DNA from: Baekduia alba
GTDB lineage: Bacteria > Actinomycetota > Thermoleophilia > Solirubrobacterales > Solirubrobacteraceae
Length of the DNA stretch: 64,000 bases
NCBI RefSeq assembly: GCF_028416635.1
Contig: NZ_CP114013.1
Coordinates: 1,860,001-1,924,000 of the forward strand
Reading direction: 5' to 3'
The notes below the pieces were generated by a model. It worked only from the letters and a program-made list of their open reading frames with translations. It ran no database searches and was not told the DNA's origin. This document shows positions 1 through 9,176 of this stretch, in pieces. The position numbers were made by a program, and so were the translations under genes. The first letter of the stretch is position 1. Every line of letters starts with the position of its first letter.

Positions 1-125
1 TCCACGTCCGCGAGACGGGCGTCCAGCTGACGATCGAGACCCGCTCGCGCGAGCACGCCGAGGCGGTCGTCCGGGCGGTCCGCGCCGAGGGCTACGGCGT
101 GTCGCAGCACCCCGACGCCGGCTGA
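1..125 (+). CDS. C-terminal end of a threonine-dehydratase-like ACT domain (partial)
   Basis: Only the last 40 codons lie in the window; the reading frame starts at base 3 and stops with TGA at 123-125. The visible residues (VQLTIETRSREHAEAVV, then AVRAEGYGV) look like the final strand-helix-strand of the ACT-like regulatory domain at the C-terminus of biosynthetic or catabolic threonine ammonia-lyases, which deaminate threonine to 2-oxobutanoate. The catalytic PLP domain is off the left edge, so the enzyme assignment rests on this short tail alone. Other ACT-domain enzymes remain possible. Confidence 0.55.
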   Translation, partial: HVRETGVQLTIETRSREHAEAVVRAVRAEGYGVSQHPDAG

Positions 126-197
126 CCGACGACTTCCCGCTGATTGCGGGGAAGGCCGGCCGGTGCCGCCGGGCGGTGTGCTTGCATCCACCGGCCA

Positions 198-1445
198 ATG
201 TCCCAGGTCGACAAGCTCCAAGACGCCGAAGAACAGGTCGCGCAGATGCGCGAGGAGGCCGCGACGACGGCGCGGGAGGAGGCCACGGCCGATCTCCGCA
301 AGGCGCCGCTGAGCGACACCGCGACGAAGGCGCACACGACCGTCACGGCGCCGCTCACGCAGGTCCGCACGATGGTCAACATGCGCGTCGGCGCGCTGCC
401 GGACCTGCACGAGCTCGCGGTCTCGATCAAGGAGACCGGGCTGCTGCACCCGCCGCTGGTCCGCGCCACGGGCGAGGACGACGTGCCCTACGAGCTGCTG
501 GCCGGGCGCCGGCGCTTCGCCGCGATGACGCTGCTCGACGAGGCCGAGGGCGCGCGCGAGGACTGGCGCTTCACGGTCGTCGACGGCATCTCCAAGCGCG
601 AGGCGCTGACGATGCAGTTCGCCGAGAACTTCCACCAGTCCAAGCCCGAGCCGGTGCAGTTCGCGCGGGCCGCGCGGGCGATCATGGCCGAGGACCCGTC
701 GCTCAGCGCGGCGGAGGTCTCGCGCCTGGTCGGCGCGCCGCTGGCCTGGACGCGCAAGTCGCTGAAGCTGCTCGACCTGCCCGAGGCGGTCGTCCAGCGC
801 GTCGAGGAGGGCGACCTGTCGTTCACGGTCGCCGACATCGTCCGGCGCGGCATCGCCCGCGGCGACGTCTCCGCCGAGGAGGCGACGGAGCTGGTCGAGC
901 AGGCGACCAAGGGCGAGATCTCGACCGCGGGCCTCAAGCTCGGCGTCGGCTACGTGCCGCCCAAGCCCAAGAACTACGACGAGGAGTCGCGCAAGCTCGA
1001 CGAGGCGCGCTGGGCGGCGAGCCGGGAGCAGGGGCTGGGCAAGGACCAGGACGCCGAGCAGCGCGACTGGGACGGCGGCGGTTCCTCGAGCGGGAACGGC
1101 TCTCAGGGCGGCCCGATCCGCGACGGCGGCGAGATGGGCGGGGATTCCCGGCGCATCGTCGCGTCCTTCGGCCCCGATCGCGACGGCGCCGACGGCGCGC
1201 CGATCGAGGTCGACGTCACCGACCTCGACGCCTACGTCCTGGGTCTGGTCCTCTCGCGCGTGGCGACCGCCGACCACCGCTCGCACGTCGGCGTCGAAGG
1301 CGGCCACGAGGCCACGCAGGAGTACGCGTTCTCGCTGCCCCCGGACCGCCGCCTGGAGGTCCTGCGCGCGCTGAGCGCCGAGATCCTGGCGTCGGACCCG
1401 CTGCCGCCCAAGGCGCTGCGCGCCGTCCTGCCGGCGACCGCCTAG
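198..1445 (+). CDS. ParB/Spo0J-like nucleoid or partition protein (orphan)
   Basis: A 415-residue protein with the ParB N-terminal fold. It has a loop like the ParB CTP-binding box (LLAGRRRFAAMTLL, about residues 110-125), the AENFHQSKPEPVQ segment matching ENxxR box 2, and a central helix-turn-helix (SAAEVSRLVGAPLAWTRKSLKLL in two parts). A flexible Gly/Ser/Asp linker and an unrecognised C-terminal domain follow. Family members bind centromere-like DNA and load as CTP-dependent clamps, usually with ParA. No ParA is adjacent, so this may be a nucleoid-associated or plasmid-type relative rather than the chromosomal segregation protein. I chose the ATG at 198. An in-frame TTG at 144 is possible but would add an Arg/Gly-rich head with no family resemblance. 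Confidence 0.8.
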   Translation: MSQVDKLQDAEEQVAQMREEAATTAREEATADLRKAPLSDTATKAHTTVTAPLTQVRTMVNMRVGALPDLHELAVSIKETGLLHPPLVRATGEDDVPYELLAGRRRFAAMTLLDEAEGAREDWRFTVVDGISKREALTMQFAENFHQSKPEPVQFARAARAIMAEDPSLSAAEVSRLVGAPLAWTRKSLKLLDLPEAVVQRVEEGDLSFTVADIVRRGIARGDVSAEEATELVEQATKGEISTAGLKLGVGYVPPKPKNYDEESRKLDEARWAASREQGLGKDQDAEQRDWDGGGSSSGNGSQGGPIRDGGEMGGDSRRIVASFGPDRDGADGAPIEVDVTDLDAYVLGLVLSRVATADHRSHVGVEGGHEATQEYAFSLPPDRRLEVLRALSAEILASDPLPPKALRAVLPATA

Positions 1446-1456
1446 GTGTAGTTCTC

Positions 1457-3367
1457 CTAGACCGGCGGCACGGCCCGCAGGACCGACGGCGGCCGCGGCA
1501 CGCCGTCGTCGTCGAGCGTGTCGGTCGCGCCGGTGACCAGGCGGCCGTAGGCCTTCGCGACGTGCTCGGCGTACTGCGCGCGGGCGGTGCTGCCGAACGC
1601 GTAGGGCGGCGCCTGGGCGCCCGCCGCGATCCGCTCCTCGTAGGTCCGGGCCAGCGGGACGGGCTCGTCGAAGGCGTCCTGGAACTGGCCGAGCACGCGC
1701 TCGATCAGGCCCATCGTCGTGCGCAGGCGCGTGAAGCGGTGGTCGTCCCACTGCTGCGCGTACTCGTCGCCCTCGCTCGGCTGTGCGAACTGCTCCACGA
1801 GCCGCTCGCCCGCGCACGTCCCGCGCTCGTTGAGCGCCGTGATCTTGTCGCCCTTCATCGTGAGGTTCAGGCCGCCCTCGCCGGAGCTGAGCTTGATGTG
1901 GACGATGCGGTCGCGGAAGCCCGGCAGCTGGGACTGCGCGTTGTCGCGCCAGTTCTGCATCGCGTCCTTGATGGCCACGAAGAAGCTGCCGAGGCGCTCG
2001 ATCTCGCGCGCGTCGACCGCCGCCCGCGCGCTCGGGCTGCCGGGCTCGACGACCGCGTCGCACGGGTCGTCGGTCGGCTCCTCGCCCGGTCCGAAGCTGG
2101 TGAGATGCAGGCCGAAGGTCGGGCGCCGCGGCAGCGGGCCGTCGAAGAAGTGCACCGGGAAGTTCGAGCTGATCCCGCCGTCGGAGAACACGACGCGCCG
2201 CACGCCGGCCACGCGGCTGCTGCCCGGGTTGTCCGGGTCGGGCTCGAAGAGCAGCTCGAACAGCGGCACCGCCGCGATCAGGACCGGGAAGCTGAGGCTC
2301 ATCCGCGTCGCGACGATCACCGGCAGGTCCGGCCCGATCGGGAAGCGCCGCAGCCGCGCGTTGCCCGTCCGCGCCAGCCCGTCCACCGTGCCGGCGCTGA
2401 ACGGGTCGCACGCGGCCCCGCGCGCCAGCTGGGCCATCACGTCGGCCGGGAAGAAGTGGCGCAGCTCGGCCGGGTCGTAGAGCAGCGTGCCGCCCTCCTC
2501 GAGCCGGTCGTGGTGGGGCTGGAACGGGACCGGTAGGCGCCACGGGCGCCCGTGGGTGAGGTCGGTGGTCATCATCTGGAGGTCGATCCGGCGCGCCTGC
2601 GCGTCGGCGCTCAGCCGGCGCAGCTCCCGGCGCCGGGCGGCCACGGCGTCCGGCGCGCCCTCCGGCGACGCCGGCATCGCCGGCGCGCCCCACAGGTCGG
2701 CGAACGTCAGCACCGGGCCGTCCGGCACCGCGGCGGCGGCCTGGATGCGATCGTGCAGCCATTGGGTCAGCGCCGGCCGGTCGGCCGAGCCGGCGTCCGG
2801 GCCCAGCCGGCAGAGGCCGAAGTCGTTGTCGGGCAGCGCCTTGACCGCCTTGAGGACGTCGCGGCTCAGCAGCGCGGCCAGGGCGGGCAGGCCCACGCCG
2901 AGCCCGGCGATCCCGGTCCCGGGCCGCACGTGCCGCGTCAGCACCGCCGCGCCCGTCGCCGCCAGCGCCGCGGCGCCCACCAGCGGCGCGCGTCGGAACG
3001 CCTTGAACGTCGACTTCGCCGCGCCCTTCGCGCCGCCGTCCAGCAGCCCCATCACCGCGTCGAAGAGCGGCTTGGTCGCCGGGTCCGGCTGGAAGAGCTG
3101 GAGCATGAACGGCTCGCCGTCGACCTCCTGGGCCAGCTCGACCGGCAGCCCCTTGACGGTCGCGAACCCGCCGCCCTCGCCGTCGGCGCCCGTCTGGCGC
3201 GCGTGCTCCGCCGCGCCGACGACCGCCGCGGCTATCGCGCCCGCCGACGTCCCGCCGATCGAGCGGAAGCGGTAGCGCTCGGCGAGGGCCACGACCGCGC
3301 CGGGGTAGACGACCCCGCTCGTGATGCCGCCCTTCATGACGATGTCGCACTCGTACGGCTCGTTCAT
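1457..3367 (-). CDS. Patatin-like phospholipase/acylhydrolase
   Basis: A 636-residue patatin-fold lipid acylhydrolase using a Ser-Asp dyad. Residues 11-18 (MKGGITSG) form the oxyanion-hole loop. The nucleophile elbow GGTSAG puts the catalytic serine at residue 41, and SDGGISSNFP supplies the catalytic aspartate near residue 396. Between them are two Ala/Gly-rich hydrophobic stretches (LVGAAALAATGAAVL and GLGVGLPALAALLS) that could insert into a membrane. The protein is about twice the size of minimal patatins. The ATG at 3367 is preferred over in-frame ATGs at 3394 and 3397 because a TAGGGT -10-like element ends 8 bases before it. Substrate unknown; probably phospholipid or a neutral ester. 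Confidence 0.85.
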   Translation of the reverse strand: MNEPYECDIVMKGGITSGVVYPGAVVALAERYRFRSIGGTSAGAIAAAVVGAAEHARQTGADGEGGGFATVKGLPVELAQEVDGEPFMLQLFQPDPATKPLFDAVMGLLDGGAKGAAKSTFKAFRRAPLVGAAALAATGAAVLTRHVRPGTGIAGLGVGLPALAALLSRDVLKAVKALPDNDFGLCRLGPDAGSADRPALTQWLHDRIQAAAAVPDGPVLTFADLWGAPAMPASPEGAPDAVAARRRELRRLSADAQARRIDLQMMTTDLTHGRPWRLPVPFQPHHDRLEEGGTLLYDPAELRHFFPADVMAQLARGAACDPFSAGTVDGLARTGNARLRRFPIGPDLPVIVATRMSLSFPVLIAAVPLFELLFEPDPDNPGSSRVAGVRRVVFSDGGISSNFPVHFFDGPLPRRPTFGLHLTSFGPGEEPTDDPCDAVVEPGSPSARAAVDAREIERLGSFFVAIKDAMQNWRDNAQSQLPGFRDRIVHIKLSSGEGGLNLTMKGDKITALNERGTCAGERLVEQFAQPSEGDEYAQQWDDHRFTRLRTTMGLIERVLGQFQDAFDEPVPLARTYEERIAAGAQAPPYAFGSTARAQYAEHVAKAYGRLVTGATDTLDDDGVPRPPSVLRAVPPV

Positions 3368-3408
3368 GATGAGCGACCCTAACCGGCCGCCCATCATGGG
3401 AGGGAGAA

Positions 3409-4155
3409 CTACTCGGGCGTGACGTACGCCCCGGACAGCCCGCCGTCGATGAGGAACGTCGTGGCGGTCATGAACGAGGACTCGTCGGAGGCGAGGAAGA
3501 GCACGCCGTTGGCGATCTCGTCGGCCGTGCCGAAGCGGCCCATCGGGACGTGGACCAGGCGGCGGGCGGCGCGCTCGGGGTCCTTGGCGAACAGCTCCTG
3601 CAGCAGCGGGGTGTCGACCGGGCCGGGGCACAGCGCGTTGACGCGCACGCCCTTGCGCGCGAACTGCACGCCGAGCTCGCGGGTCAGCGCGAGCACGCCG
3701 CCCTTGGACGCGGTGTAGGAGATCTGCGACGTCGCCGCGCCCATCACCGCCACGAACGACGCGGTGTTGACGACCGAGCCCCCACCGCCGTCGAGCAGGT
3801 GCGGGATGCCGTGCTTGCAGCACAGGAACACCGACTTGAGGTTGACGTCCTGGACGCGCTGCCAGGCCTCCAGCGTCGTCTCCAGCACCGAGGTGTCGTC
3901 GTCGGGGGAGATGCCGGCGTTGTTGAACAGGATGTCGATCCGGCCGAACTGCTCGGCCACCTGCGCGTACATCTGCTGGACGGCGAGCTCCTCGGTGACG
4001 TCCACGGCGAGGGCGAGGTCGCCGGGTGCGCCGTCGAGCAGGTCGACGCCCACCACCTTCGCGCCCTCGCGCTGGAACGCCTCCACGGTCGCGGCGCCGA
4101 TGCCTCCCGCCGCGCCCGTGACCACTGCGACCTTGCCCTCGAGACGTCCCGGCAC
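3409..4155 (-). CDS. Short-chain dehydrogenase/reductase (SDR)
   Basis: A 248-residue classical SDR that oxidises or reduces a hydroxyl/carbonyl using NAD(P)(H). The N-terminal TGAAGGIG is the dinucleotide-binding TGxxxGxG, NNAG is the structural motif, and YTASKGG carries the catalytic YxxxK with an upstream serine/threonine. An acidic residue at the end of the second strand (VVGVDLLD) suggests NAD preference. It is the third gene of a minus-strand operon after a permease and an aldehyde dehydrogenase. Its GTG start shares one base with the ALDH stop (TAGTG) and GGAAGGA lies just upstream, so translation is probably coupled. It likely acts on an alcohol or amino-alcohol in the same catabolic route; the substrate cannot be read from sequence. 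Confidence 0.9.
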   Translation of the reverse strand: MPGRLEGKVAVVTGAAGGIGAATVEAFQREGAKVVGVDLLDGAPGDLALAVDVTEELAVQQMYAQVAEQFGRIDILFNNAGISPDDDTSVLETTLEAWQRVQDVNLKSVFLCCKHGIPHLLDGGGGSVVNTASFVAVMGAATSQISYTASKGGVLALTRELGVQFARKGVRVNALCPGPVDTPLLQELFAKDPERAARRLVHVPMGRFGTADEIANGVLFLASDESSFMTATTFLIDGGLSGAYVTPE

Positions 4156-5531
4156 TAACTGCGTCCTTCCGTGTTGTAGAAGATGGTCTTGACCTCCGTG
4201 TAGGCGTCGGTCGCGTGGGGCCCGAGCTCCCGGCCGTAGCCGGACTGCTTGAAGCCGCCGAACGGCGTCGTGACGCGCACGGAGCTGTTGGAGTTGATGG
4301 ACAGGTTGCCGGCGTCCACGGCGCGGGCGACGCGCAGCGCCTTGGCGCCGTCCCGGGTCCACACCGAGCCGGAGAGCCCGTAGATGGTGTCGTTGGCCAG
4401 CCGGATCGCGTCCGCTTCGGTGTCGAAGGGCACGACGACGGCGACCGGCCCGAAGATCTCGTCGTGGACGGCCGGATGGTCGTCCGGGACCGGCCACAGG
4501 ACGGTCGGCGGGAACCAATAGCCGGGGCCGTCGGGCGCGCGGCCGCGGATCGCGACCTCCGCGCGGTCGTCGACGAAGGCGCCGACCGTCGCGCGCTGCT
4601 GGGCGCTGATCAAGGGCCCCATCTCGGTCGACGGGTCCAGCGGGTCCCCGACCTTGATCGCCTCGACCGCGCCCTTGAGGTGCGACAGGAAGTCGTCGAC
4701 CGCCGCGCGCTGGACGAGGATGCGCGAGCGCGCGCAGCAGTCCTGGCCGGCGTTGTCGAAGACCGCCCACGGCGCCGCGGCGGCCGCGGCCGCGACGTCG
4801 GCGTCGGCGAACACGACGTTGGCCGACTTGCCGCCGAGCTCCAGCGTCACGCGCTTGATCGTGTCCGCCGCGCCCGCCGCGATCGAGCGCCCGACGGCGG
4901 TGGAGCCGGTGAACGCGATCTTCGCGACGTCGGGGTGCGCGACCAGGCGCGCGCCGCAGTCGCGGCCCGGGCCGGCGACGACGTTGACGACGCCCTCCGG
5001 CAGCCCGGCCTCCAGCGCGAGCTGCGCGAAGCGCAGCGCGGTCAGCGGCGTCAGCTCGGCCGGCTTCAACACCACCGTGTTGCCCGCCGCCAGCGCCGGC
5101 GCCATCTTCCACGACGCGATCGCCAGCGGGAAGTTCCACGGCGTGATCAGGCCCACGACGCCCAGCGGCTCGCGGACCGTGAAGACCATGCCGTCGGCGA
5201 CCGGGATCGTCTCGCCGTGCGGCCGCTCGGGGGCGCCGCTGAAGTAGCGGAACGTCTCGATGGCCATGCCGATCTCCCCGCGGGCGGAGGCGATCGGCTT
5301 GCCCGCGTTGCGCGCCTCCAGGCGCGCCAGCTCCTCGTGCGCGCCCTCCATGGCCTCGACGACGCGCCGCAGCAGGCGGCCGCGGTCGGCGGGCGCGACC
5401 GCGCACCACGCCGGGAACGCCGCCTTGGCCGCCGCGACGGCGGCGTCGACCTCGTCGACGCCGGCGCGCGGGATGGTGTCCAGGATCTGCTCGGTGGCCG
5501 GCTCCAGGACCTCGAGGGTCTCCGTCGGCAC
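4155..5531 (-). CDS. NAD(P)-dependent aldehyde dehydrogenase
   Basis: A 458-residue ALDH-superfamily enzyme oxidising an aldehyde to its acid. Visible motifs in order are TPWNFPLA, the cofactor loop FTGSTAVG, the catalytic glutamate region LELGGKSANVV, and FDNAGQDCC with the catalytic cysteine at residue 265, followed by the C-terminal EIFGPV motif. Its length is slightly below the usual 470-500. The closest functional analogues by motif are aminobutyraldehyde and betaine aldehyde dehydrogenases, which fits the upstream amine/amino acid permease. The GTG start lies three bases after the permease stop, implying coupling. It probably converts the aldehyde produced by amine deamination or oxidation. 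Confidence 0.9.
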   Translation of the reverse strand: MPTETLEVLEPATEQILDTIPRAGVDEVDAAVAAAKAAFPAWCAVAPADRGRLLRRVVEAMEGAHEELARLEARNAGKPIASARGEIGMAIETFRYFSGAPERPHGETIPVADGMVFTVREPLGVVGLITPWNFPLAIASWKMAPALAAGNTVVLKPAELTPLTALRFAQLALEAGLPEGVVNVVAGPGRDCGARLVAHPDVAKIAFTGSTAVGRSIAAGAADTIKRVTLELGGKSANVVFADADVAAAAAAAPWAVFDNAGQDCCARSRILVQRAAVDDFLSHLKGAVEAIKVGDPLDPSTEMGPLISAQQRATVGAFVDDRAEVAIRGRAPDGPGYWFPPTVLWPVPDDHPAVHDEIFGPVAVVVPFDTEADAIRLANDTIYGLSGSVWTRDGAKALRVARAVDAGNLSINSNSSVRVTTPFGGFKQSGYGRELGPHATDAYTEVKTIFYNTEGRS

Positions 5532-5534
5532 CCG

Positions 5535-7181
5535 TCAGGCCCCGGCGGGTGCTGCCGCCGGTCCGCTGCCGGCGGCCGGGCCGCCGCCACCGTCATGGGG
5601 CTCGCCGAGCTCGGCGTCCAGCTCCGCGACCGTGTGCCGTGGGCCGGTGAACGTGTTGTGGGCGCTGACCAGCCACCAGATGCCGACGCCGAGGATGACG
5701 CCGCCGGTCACCAGCGGCGCGTAGTTCACCGCGTTCCAGTCGAACTCGTCGTTCCACGGCACGCCGGCCGGCGTGGTCGGCAAGATGAAGATGATGGTGA
5801 TCAACGCCACCCACACGGTGGCGAACGGGTTCATCCACTTGTACTTGTTGCCGAGGTTCCAGGGGCCGGCCTCGAAGGCCGCGCCCATCCGCCAGCGGAG
5901 GAAGATCGGGATCACGTAGGCGATGTAGAGGCCGATGACGGCGATCGACACCACCGCGTAGAACGCGACCGGCACGCCGCTGGCGTTCGGGAAGTACGCC
6001 GGGACCGTCAGGATCGCCGCCCAGACCGCCATGAAGAGCACCGCGTTCTGCGGGATGCGCTTGTTGTTGACCTTGCTCCAGAGCTTCCAGCCGGGGATGG
6101 CGCCGTCACGGCTGAAGGCGTAGCACATGCGCGAGGCGCTGGTGAGGCATGCCGCGCCGCAGAACAGCTGACCGACCGTCGAGATCACGAGGATCACCTT
6201 CAGCCACCCGGTGCTGACCGCCTGCTCGATGATCGCGACGGAGACGAACTCGCCGCCGGCGGCGGCCTTGTTGATCGCGTCGACGTTCGTCGCGCAGAAC
6301 GTGATCGCCAGCAGGACGAGCCACCCGAAGATGGCCGAGTAGAAGATCGAGCGCCAGACGCCCTTGGCCGCGGTGTCCGCCGCGCCATGGGTCTCCTCGG
6401 AGATGTGCGCACAGGAGTCGAAGCCCGTGATCGTGTACTGCGTGAGCAGGAACCCGAGCGGCAGCACGTAGAACCAGAACATCGCCGTGCTGTTGGAACC
6501 GCCGGAGAACCCCGAGTTGTTGAAGCGCTCGGTGAAGACGAAGTCCGCGCTCGCGTGGTGGTCGGGGACGAAGACCAGCACCAGCAGGATGATCGCGACG
6601 CCGGCCACGTGCCACCACACGGAGATGCCGTTGATCTGGGCCACGAGGTGGCTGCCGGCGATGTTCACCAGCGCGTGGAAGGCCAAGACCACGAGGAAGA
6701 GCCAGAACGTCCCGGAGAGGAAGTCACCCGACGCGCCGTTGAACAGGTTGAAGTCGAACGCCCCGAACGTCAGGTTCAGGAACGTCGCCGCGCCGTAGTC
6801 GACCGATGCCGTGACGGCGACCAGGCCGATGAGGTTGAACCAGCCGGTGAACCAGCCCCAGCCCGCGCCGCCGAGCTTGGACGCCCACCAGTAGATGCCG
6901 CCCGCCGTCGGATAGGCCGACACGAGCTCGGACATGCAGAACCCGATGATCAGGATCGGGATCGAGATCAGAAGCCAGCCCCAGGAGATCGCGATCGGTC
7001 CGCCGTTGTTCCAGGCCTGGCCGTAGGTCGTGAAGCAGCCGGCGAGGATCGAGATGATGGTGAAGGAGATCGCGAAGTTCTGGAACCCGCTCCAGCTGCG
7101 ACTCAGCTCCTGCTTGTACCCCAACTCCGCAAGCCGTTGCTCATCGCTGGTGGCGGTTGCGGCCGCGTCGACGTTCGCCAT
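5535..7181 (-). CDS. APC-superfamily amino acid/amine permease
   Basis: A 548-residue polytopic membrane protein with about 12 hydrophobic segments. It belongs to the amino acid-polyamine-organocation superfamily, most like the amino acid/choline/GABA (ACT) branch. The first helix is FQNFAISFTIISILAGC, the helix 2-3 region has AYPTAGGIYWWASKLGG, and the conserved cytoplasmic loop reads FDSCAHISEETHGA, the SEET hallmark of that branch. It is expected to import an amino acid, GABA or a choline/ethanolamine-like amine with protons. It heads an operon with ALDH and SDR genes. The ATG at 7181 follows GGAGAGG at proper spacing, and a promoter with a palindrome lies upstream. Confidence 0.9.
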   Translation of the reverse strand: MANVDAAATATSDEQRLAELGYKQELSRSWSGFQNFAISFTIISILAGCFTTYGQAWNNGGPIAISWGWLLISIPILIIGFCMSELVSAYPTAGGIYWWASKLGGAGWGWFTGWFNLIGLVAVTASVDYGAATFLNLTFGAFDFNLFNGASGDFLSGTFWLFLVVLAFHALVNIAGSHLVAQINGISVWWHVAGVAIILLVLVFVPDHHASADFVFTERFNNSGFSGGSNSTAMFWFYVLPLGFLLTQYTITGFDSCAHISEETHGAADTAAKGVWRSIFYSAIFGWLVLLAITFCATNVDAINKAAAGGEFVSVAIIEQAVSTGWLKVILVISTVGQLFCGAACLTSASRMCYAFSRDGAIPGWKLWSKVNNKRIPQNAVLFMAVWAAILTVPAYFPNASGVPVAFYAVVSIAVIGLYIAYVIPIFLRWRMGAAFEAGPWNLGNKYKWMNPFATVWVALITIIFILPTTPAGVPWNDEFDWNAVNYAPLVTGGVILGVGIWWLVSAHNTFTGPRHTVAELDAELGEPHDGGGGPAAGSGPAAAPAGA

Positions 7182-7213
7182 GACGGTTGTCCCTCTCCGA
7201 AAGGTGTGGTGAA

Positions 7214-7228
7214 CCGTCCTTAGGACGG
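7214..7228. promoter_or_regulatory. Operator-like palindrome in front of the permease operon
   Basis: CCGTCC-TTA-GGACGG is a perfect 6-bp inverted repeat with a 3-base centre. On the minus strand it lies just downstream of the predicted transcription start of the permease-ALDH-SDR operon, a typical repressor position. No regulator gene is adjacent; the GntR protein at 14.3-15.0 kb is a candidate only by pathway logic. Confidence 0.45.
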
Positions 7229-7235
7229 CGGCGCG

Positions 7236-7265
7236 AGCGTACGACGGTGCTCGGACGGAAGTCAA
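7236..7265 (-). promoter_or_regulatory. Sigma70-type promoter of the permease operon
   Basis: Reading the minus strand, TTGACT (7265-7260) and TACGCT (7241-7236) are separated by 18 bases. They match the -35 and -10 consensus well for this GC-rich background. The predicted start near 7229 leaves a leader of about 50 bases carrying the palindrome at 7214-7228 and a GGAGAGG ribosome binding site. Confidence 0.55.
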
Positions 7266-7347
7266 GTGCCGATCGCCACAACCTCGTCCAAACCTGATCC
7301 GCCCACCGGTCGAGGTCAGCGGCCGGTTCGTGTGGCATGGTGTCTCG

Positions 7348-9162
7348 GTGCACGACGGCGAGCGCATCCTCATCGTGGGCGCGCTGCTGTCTGCCGGCCT
7401 CCTCGCCTCGTTGCTCGCGAGCCGGGTGCGCGTCCCAGGCCTGGTCCTGTTCCTCGGCGTGGGCATGGCCGTCGGCAGCGACGGCGCGGGCTGGATCGAC
7501 TTCAACGACTACTCGCTCGCGCGCACCGTCGGGATCGTCGCGCTCGTCCTGATCCTGTTCGAGGGCGGCCTGGCCGCCGGCTTCCCGGAGATCCGGCCGG
7601 TGCTGGGGCCGTCGCTGACGCTCGCGATCCTCGGGACGCTCATCACCGCGATCGTCACGGGCCTCGTCGCGGCGTGGCTGTTCGACTTCGACACGACCGA
7701 GGGCCTGCTGGTCGGCGCGATCGTCGCCGGCACCGACGGCGCGGCGATCTTCGCGCTGCTGCGCGGCTCGACGCTGCGCCGGCGGCTCGCGCGCACGCTC
7801 GAGGGCGAGTCGGGTCTCAACGACCCGATCGCGATCCTGCTCGTGCTCGGCTTCATCGAGAAGCTGATGCATCCCGACTACGGCGTTCCGGACTTCCTGT
7901 GGCTCTTCGTGCGCCAGCTGGCGATCGGCGGCGCGGTCGGCTTCGGCGTCGGCTACGTGGTGTCGTTCGCGCTGCGCGAGGCGCGGCTGGCGACCGCCGG
8001 CCTATACCCGGTCGCGACGCTCGCGGCGGTCGCCGTGGCCTTCGGCGCCGCCGACACCGCGCACGGCTCCGGCTTCCTGGCGGTGTACATCACGGGGCTG
8101 ATGCTCGGCTCGGCGAGCATCCCGGCCAAGCAGACGATCGCGACGTTCCACGAGGGCATGGCGTGGGTCGCGCAGCTGTCGATGTTCCTGGTCCTGGGCC
8201 TGCTGGTCTTCCCGTCCGACCTCGGCGGCGTCGCGTTCGAGGGGACGGTGCTCGCGCTCGTCCTGGTCTTCGTGGCGCGGCCGCTGGCGACGGTGATCTG
8301 CACCACGCCGTTCGGCTTCACCTGGCGCGAGCAGACCGTGCTGGGCTGGGCAGGCCTGCGCGGCGCGGTCCCGGTCGTGCTCGCGACGTTCCCGGTCATC
8401 GACGGCGTCCCGCGCTCGCACGAGTTCTTCAACATCGTGTTCTTCGTCGTGCTGTTGTCCACCATCCTGCAGGGCACGACGTTCGAGCCGCTGGCCAAGC
8501 GGCTGGGCGTGACGACCGACGATCCGGCGCTGCCGCGGCCACTGGCCGAGTCCGGGACCATCCGGCGGCTGGGCGCCGAGGTGCTGGAGTTCCCGGTCGT
8601 CGAGGGCGACGCCATCGTCGGCCTGGCGGTCCGCGACCTCGGCCTGCCGCGCGAGGCGGTGGTCAACGTCATCGTCCGCGCCGGCCAGGCGATCCCGCCG
8701 CGCGGCTCGACGCGCGTGGCGGCCGGCGACCGGCTCCACGTCCTCTACCGCGAGGAGGCGTCGCGGCAGTTGGTGTCCTTGACCTCGTCGTGGCGCAGCG
8801 GCCCGATCGGCCCGCGCGCGCGGCCGGCGCGCGAGCTGCGCAGCCGGTCGTCGATCTTCACCGCGCGGCCGTGGACCGAGGGCGACGGCGACGCCACGCG
8901 GCCCGAGCGCGTGTCCGGCCAAGAGGTCGTCGACCTGCTGCGCCTGCGGCGCGACGCGCCGGGCTCGCTGGTCGTGCTGGCCGACGGGCGCTACGCGGTG
9001 TGCGGCTCGGTGCTCGTCGTCGGCGCGCGCCGTCAGGTGACCGAGTGGATCGAGCGCCGGATGCGCGTCTCGGGCGAGGCCGAGCGCGCCTGGCTGCGCA
9101 CCGTCCTCGGCGCGGTCGCGACCGACCTGGCCGAAGCGCGCCCGGGCGGGCCTCCCGCCTAG
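7348..9162 (+). CDS. Cation/proton antiporter of the CPA1/NhaP2 type with C-terminal TrkA-C domain
   Basis: About 604 residues. The first ~390 form a 12-13 helix Na+/H+ exchanger domain with LFEGGLAAGFPEIR, GAIVAGTDGAAIF and LEGESGLNDPIAIL, the last carrying the conserved acidic residues of the ion-binding site. A cytoplasmic regulatory part follows, including a TrkA-C (RCK-C) domain around residues 400-480 (VEGDAIVGLAVRDLGLPREA). This resembles NhaP2/CvrA K+ or Na+/H+ antiporters used in pH and volume homeostasis. I chose GTG 7348 because homologous antiporters begin close to the first helix; GTG 7330 in the same frame is equally possible. It is divergent from the permease operon. Confidence 0.85.
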   Translation: MHDGERILIVGALLSAGLLASLLASRVRVPGLVLFLGVGMAVGSDGAGWIDFNDYSLARTVGIVALVLILFEGGLAAGFPEIRPVLGPSLTLAILGTLITAIVTGLVAAWLFDFDTTEGLLVGAIVAGTDGAAIFALLRGSTLRRRLARTLEGESGLNDPIAILLVLGFIEKLMHPDYGVPDFLWLFVRQLAIGGAVGFGVGYVVSFALREARLATAGLYPVATLAAVAVAFGAADTAHGSGFLAVYITGLMLGSASIPAKQTIATFHEGMAWVAQLSMFLVLGLLVFPSDLGGVAFEGTVLALVLVFVARPLATVICTTPFGFTWREQTVLGWAGLRGAVPVVLATFPVIDGVPRSHEFFNIVFFVVLLSTILQGTTFEPLAKRLGVTTDDPALPRPLAESGTIRRLGAEVLEFPVVEGDAIVGLAVRDLGLPREAVVNVIVRAGQAIPPRGSTRVAAGDRLHVLYREEASRQLVSLTSSWRSGPIGPRARPARELRSRSSIFTARPWTEGDGDATRPERVSGQEVVDLLRLRRDAPGSLVVLADGRYAVCGSVLVVGARRQVTEWIERRMRVSGEAERAWLRTVLGAVATDLAEARPGGPPA

Positions 9163-9176
9163 ACTGGCCGGACCGC

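Noticed and set aside
4215-7223. A 1002-codon plus-strand frame across the ALDH and permease genes
   Set aside because: The minus strand encodes clear ALDH and APC proteins with coupled starts; the plus frame is a composition artefact.
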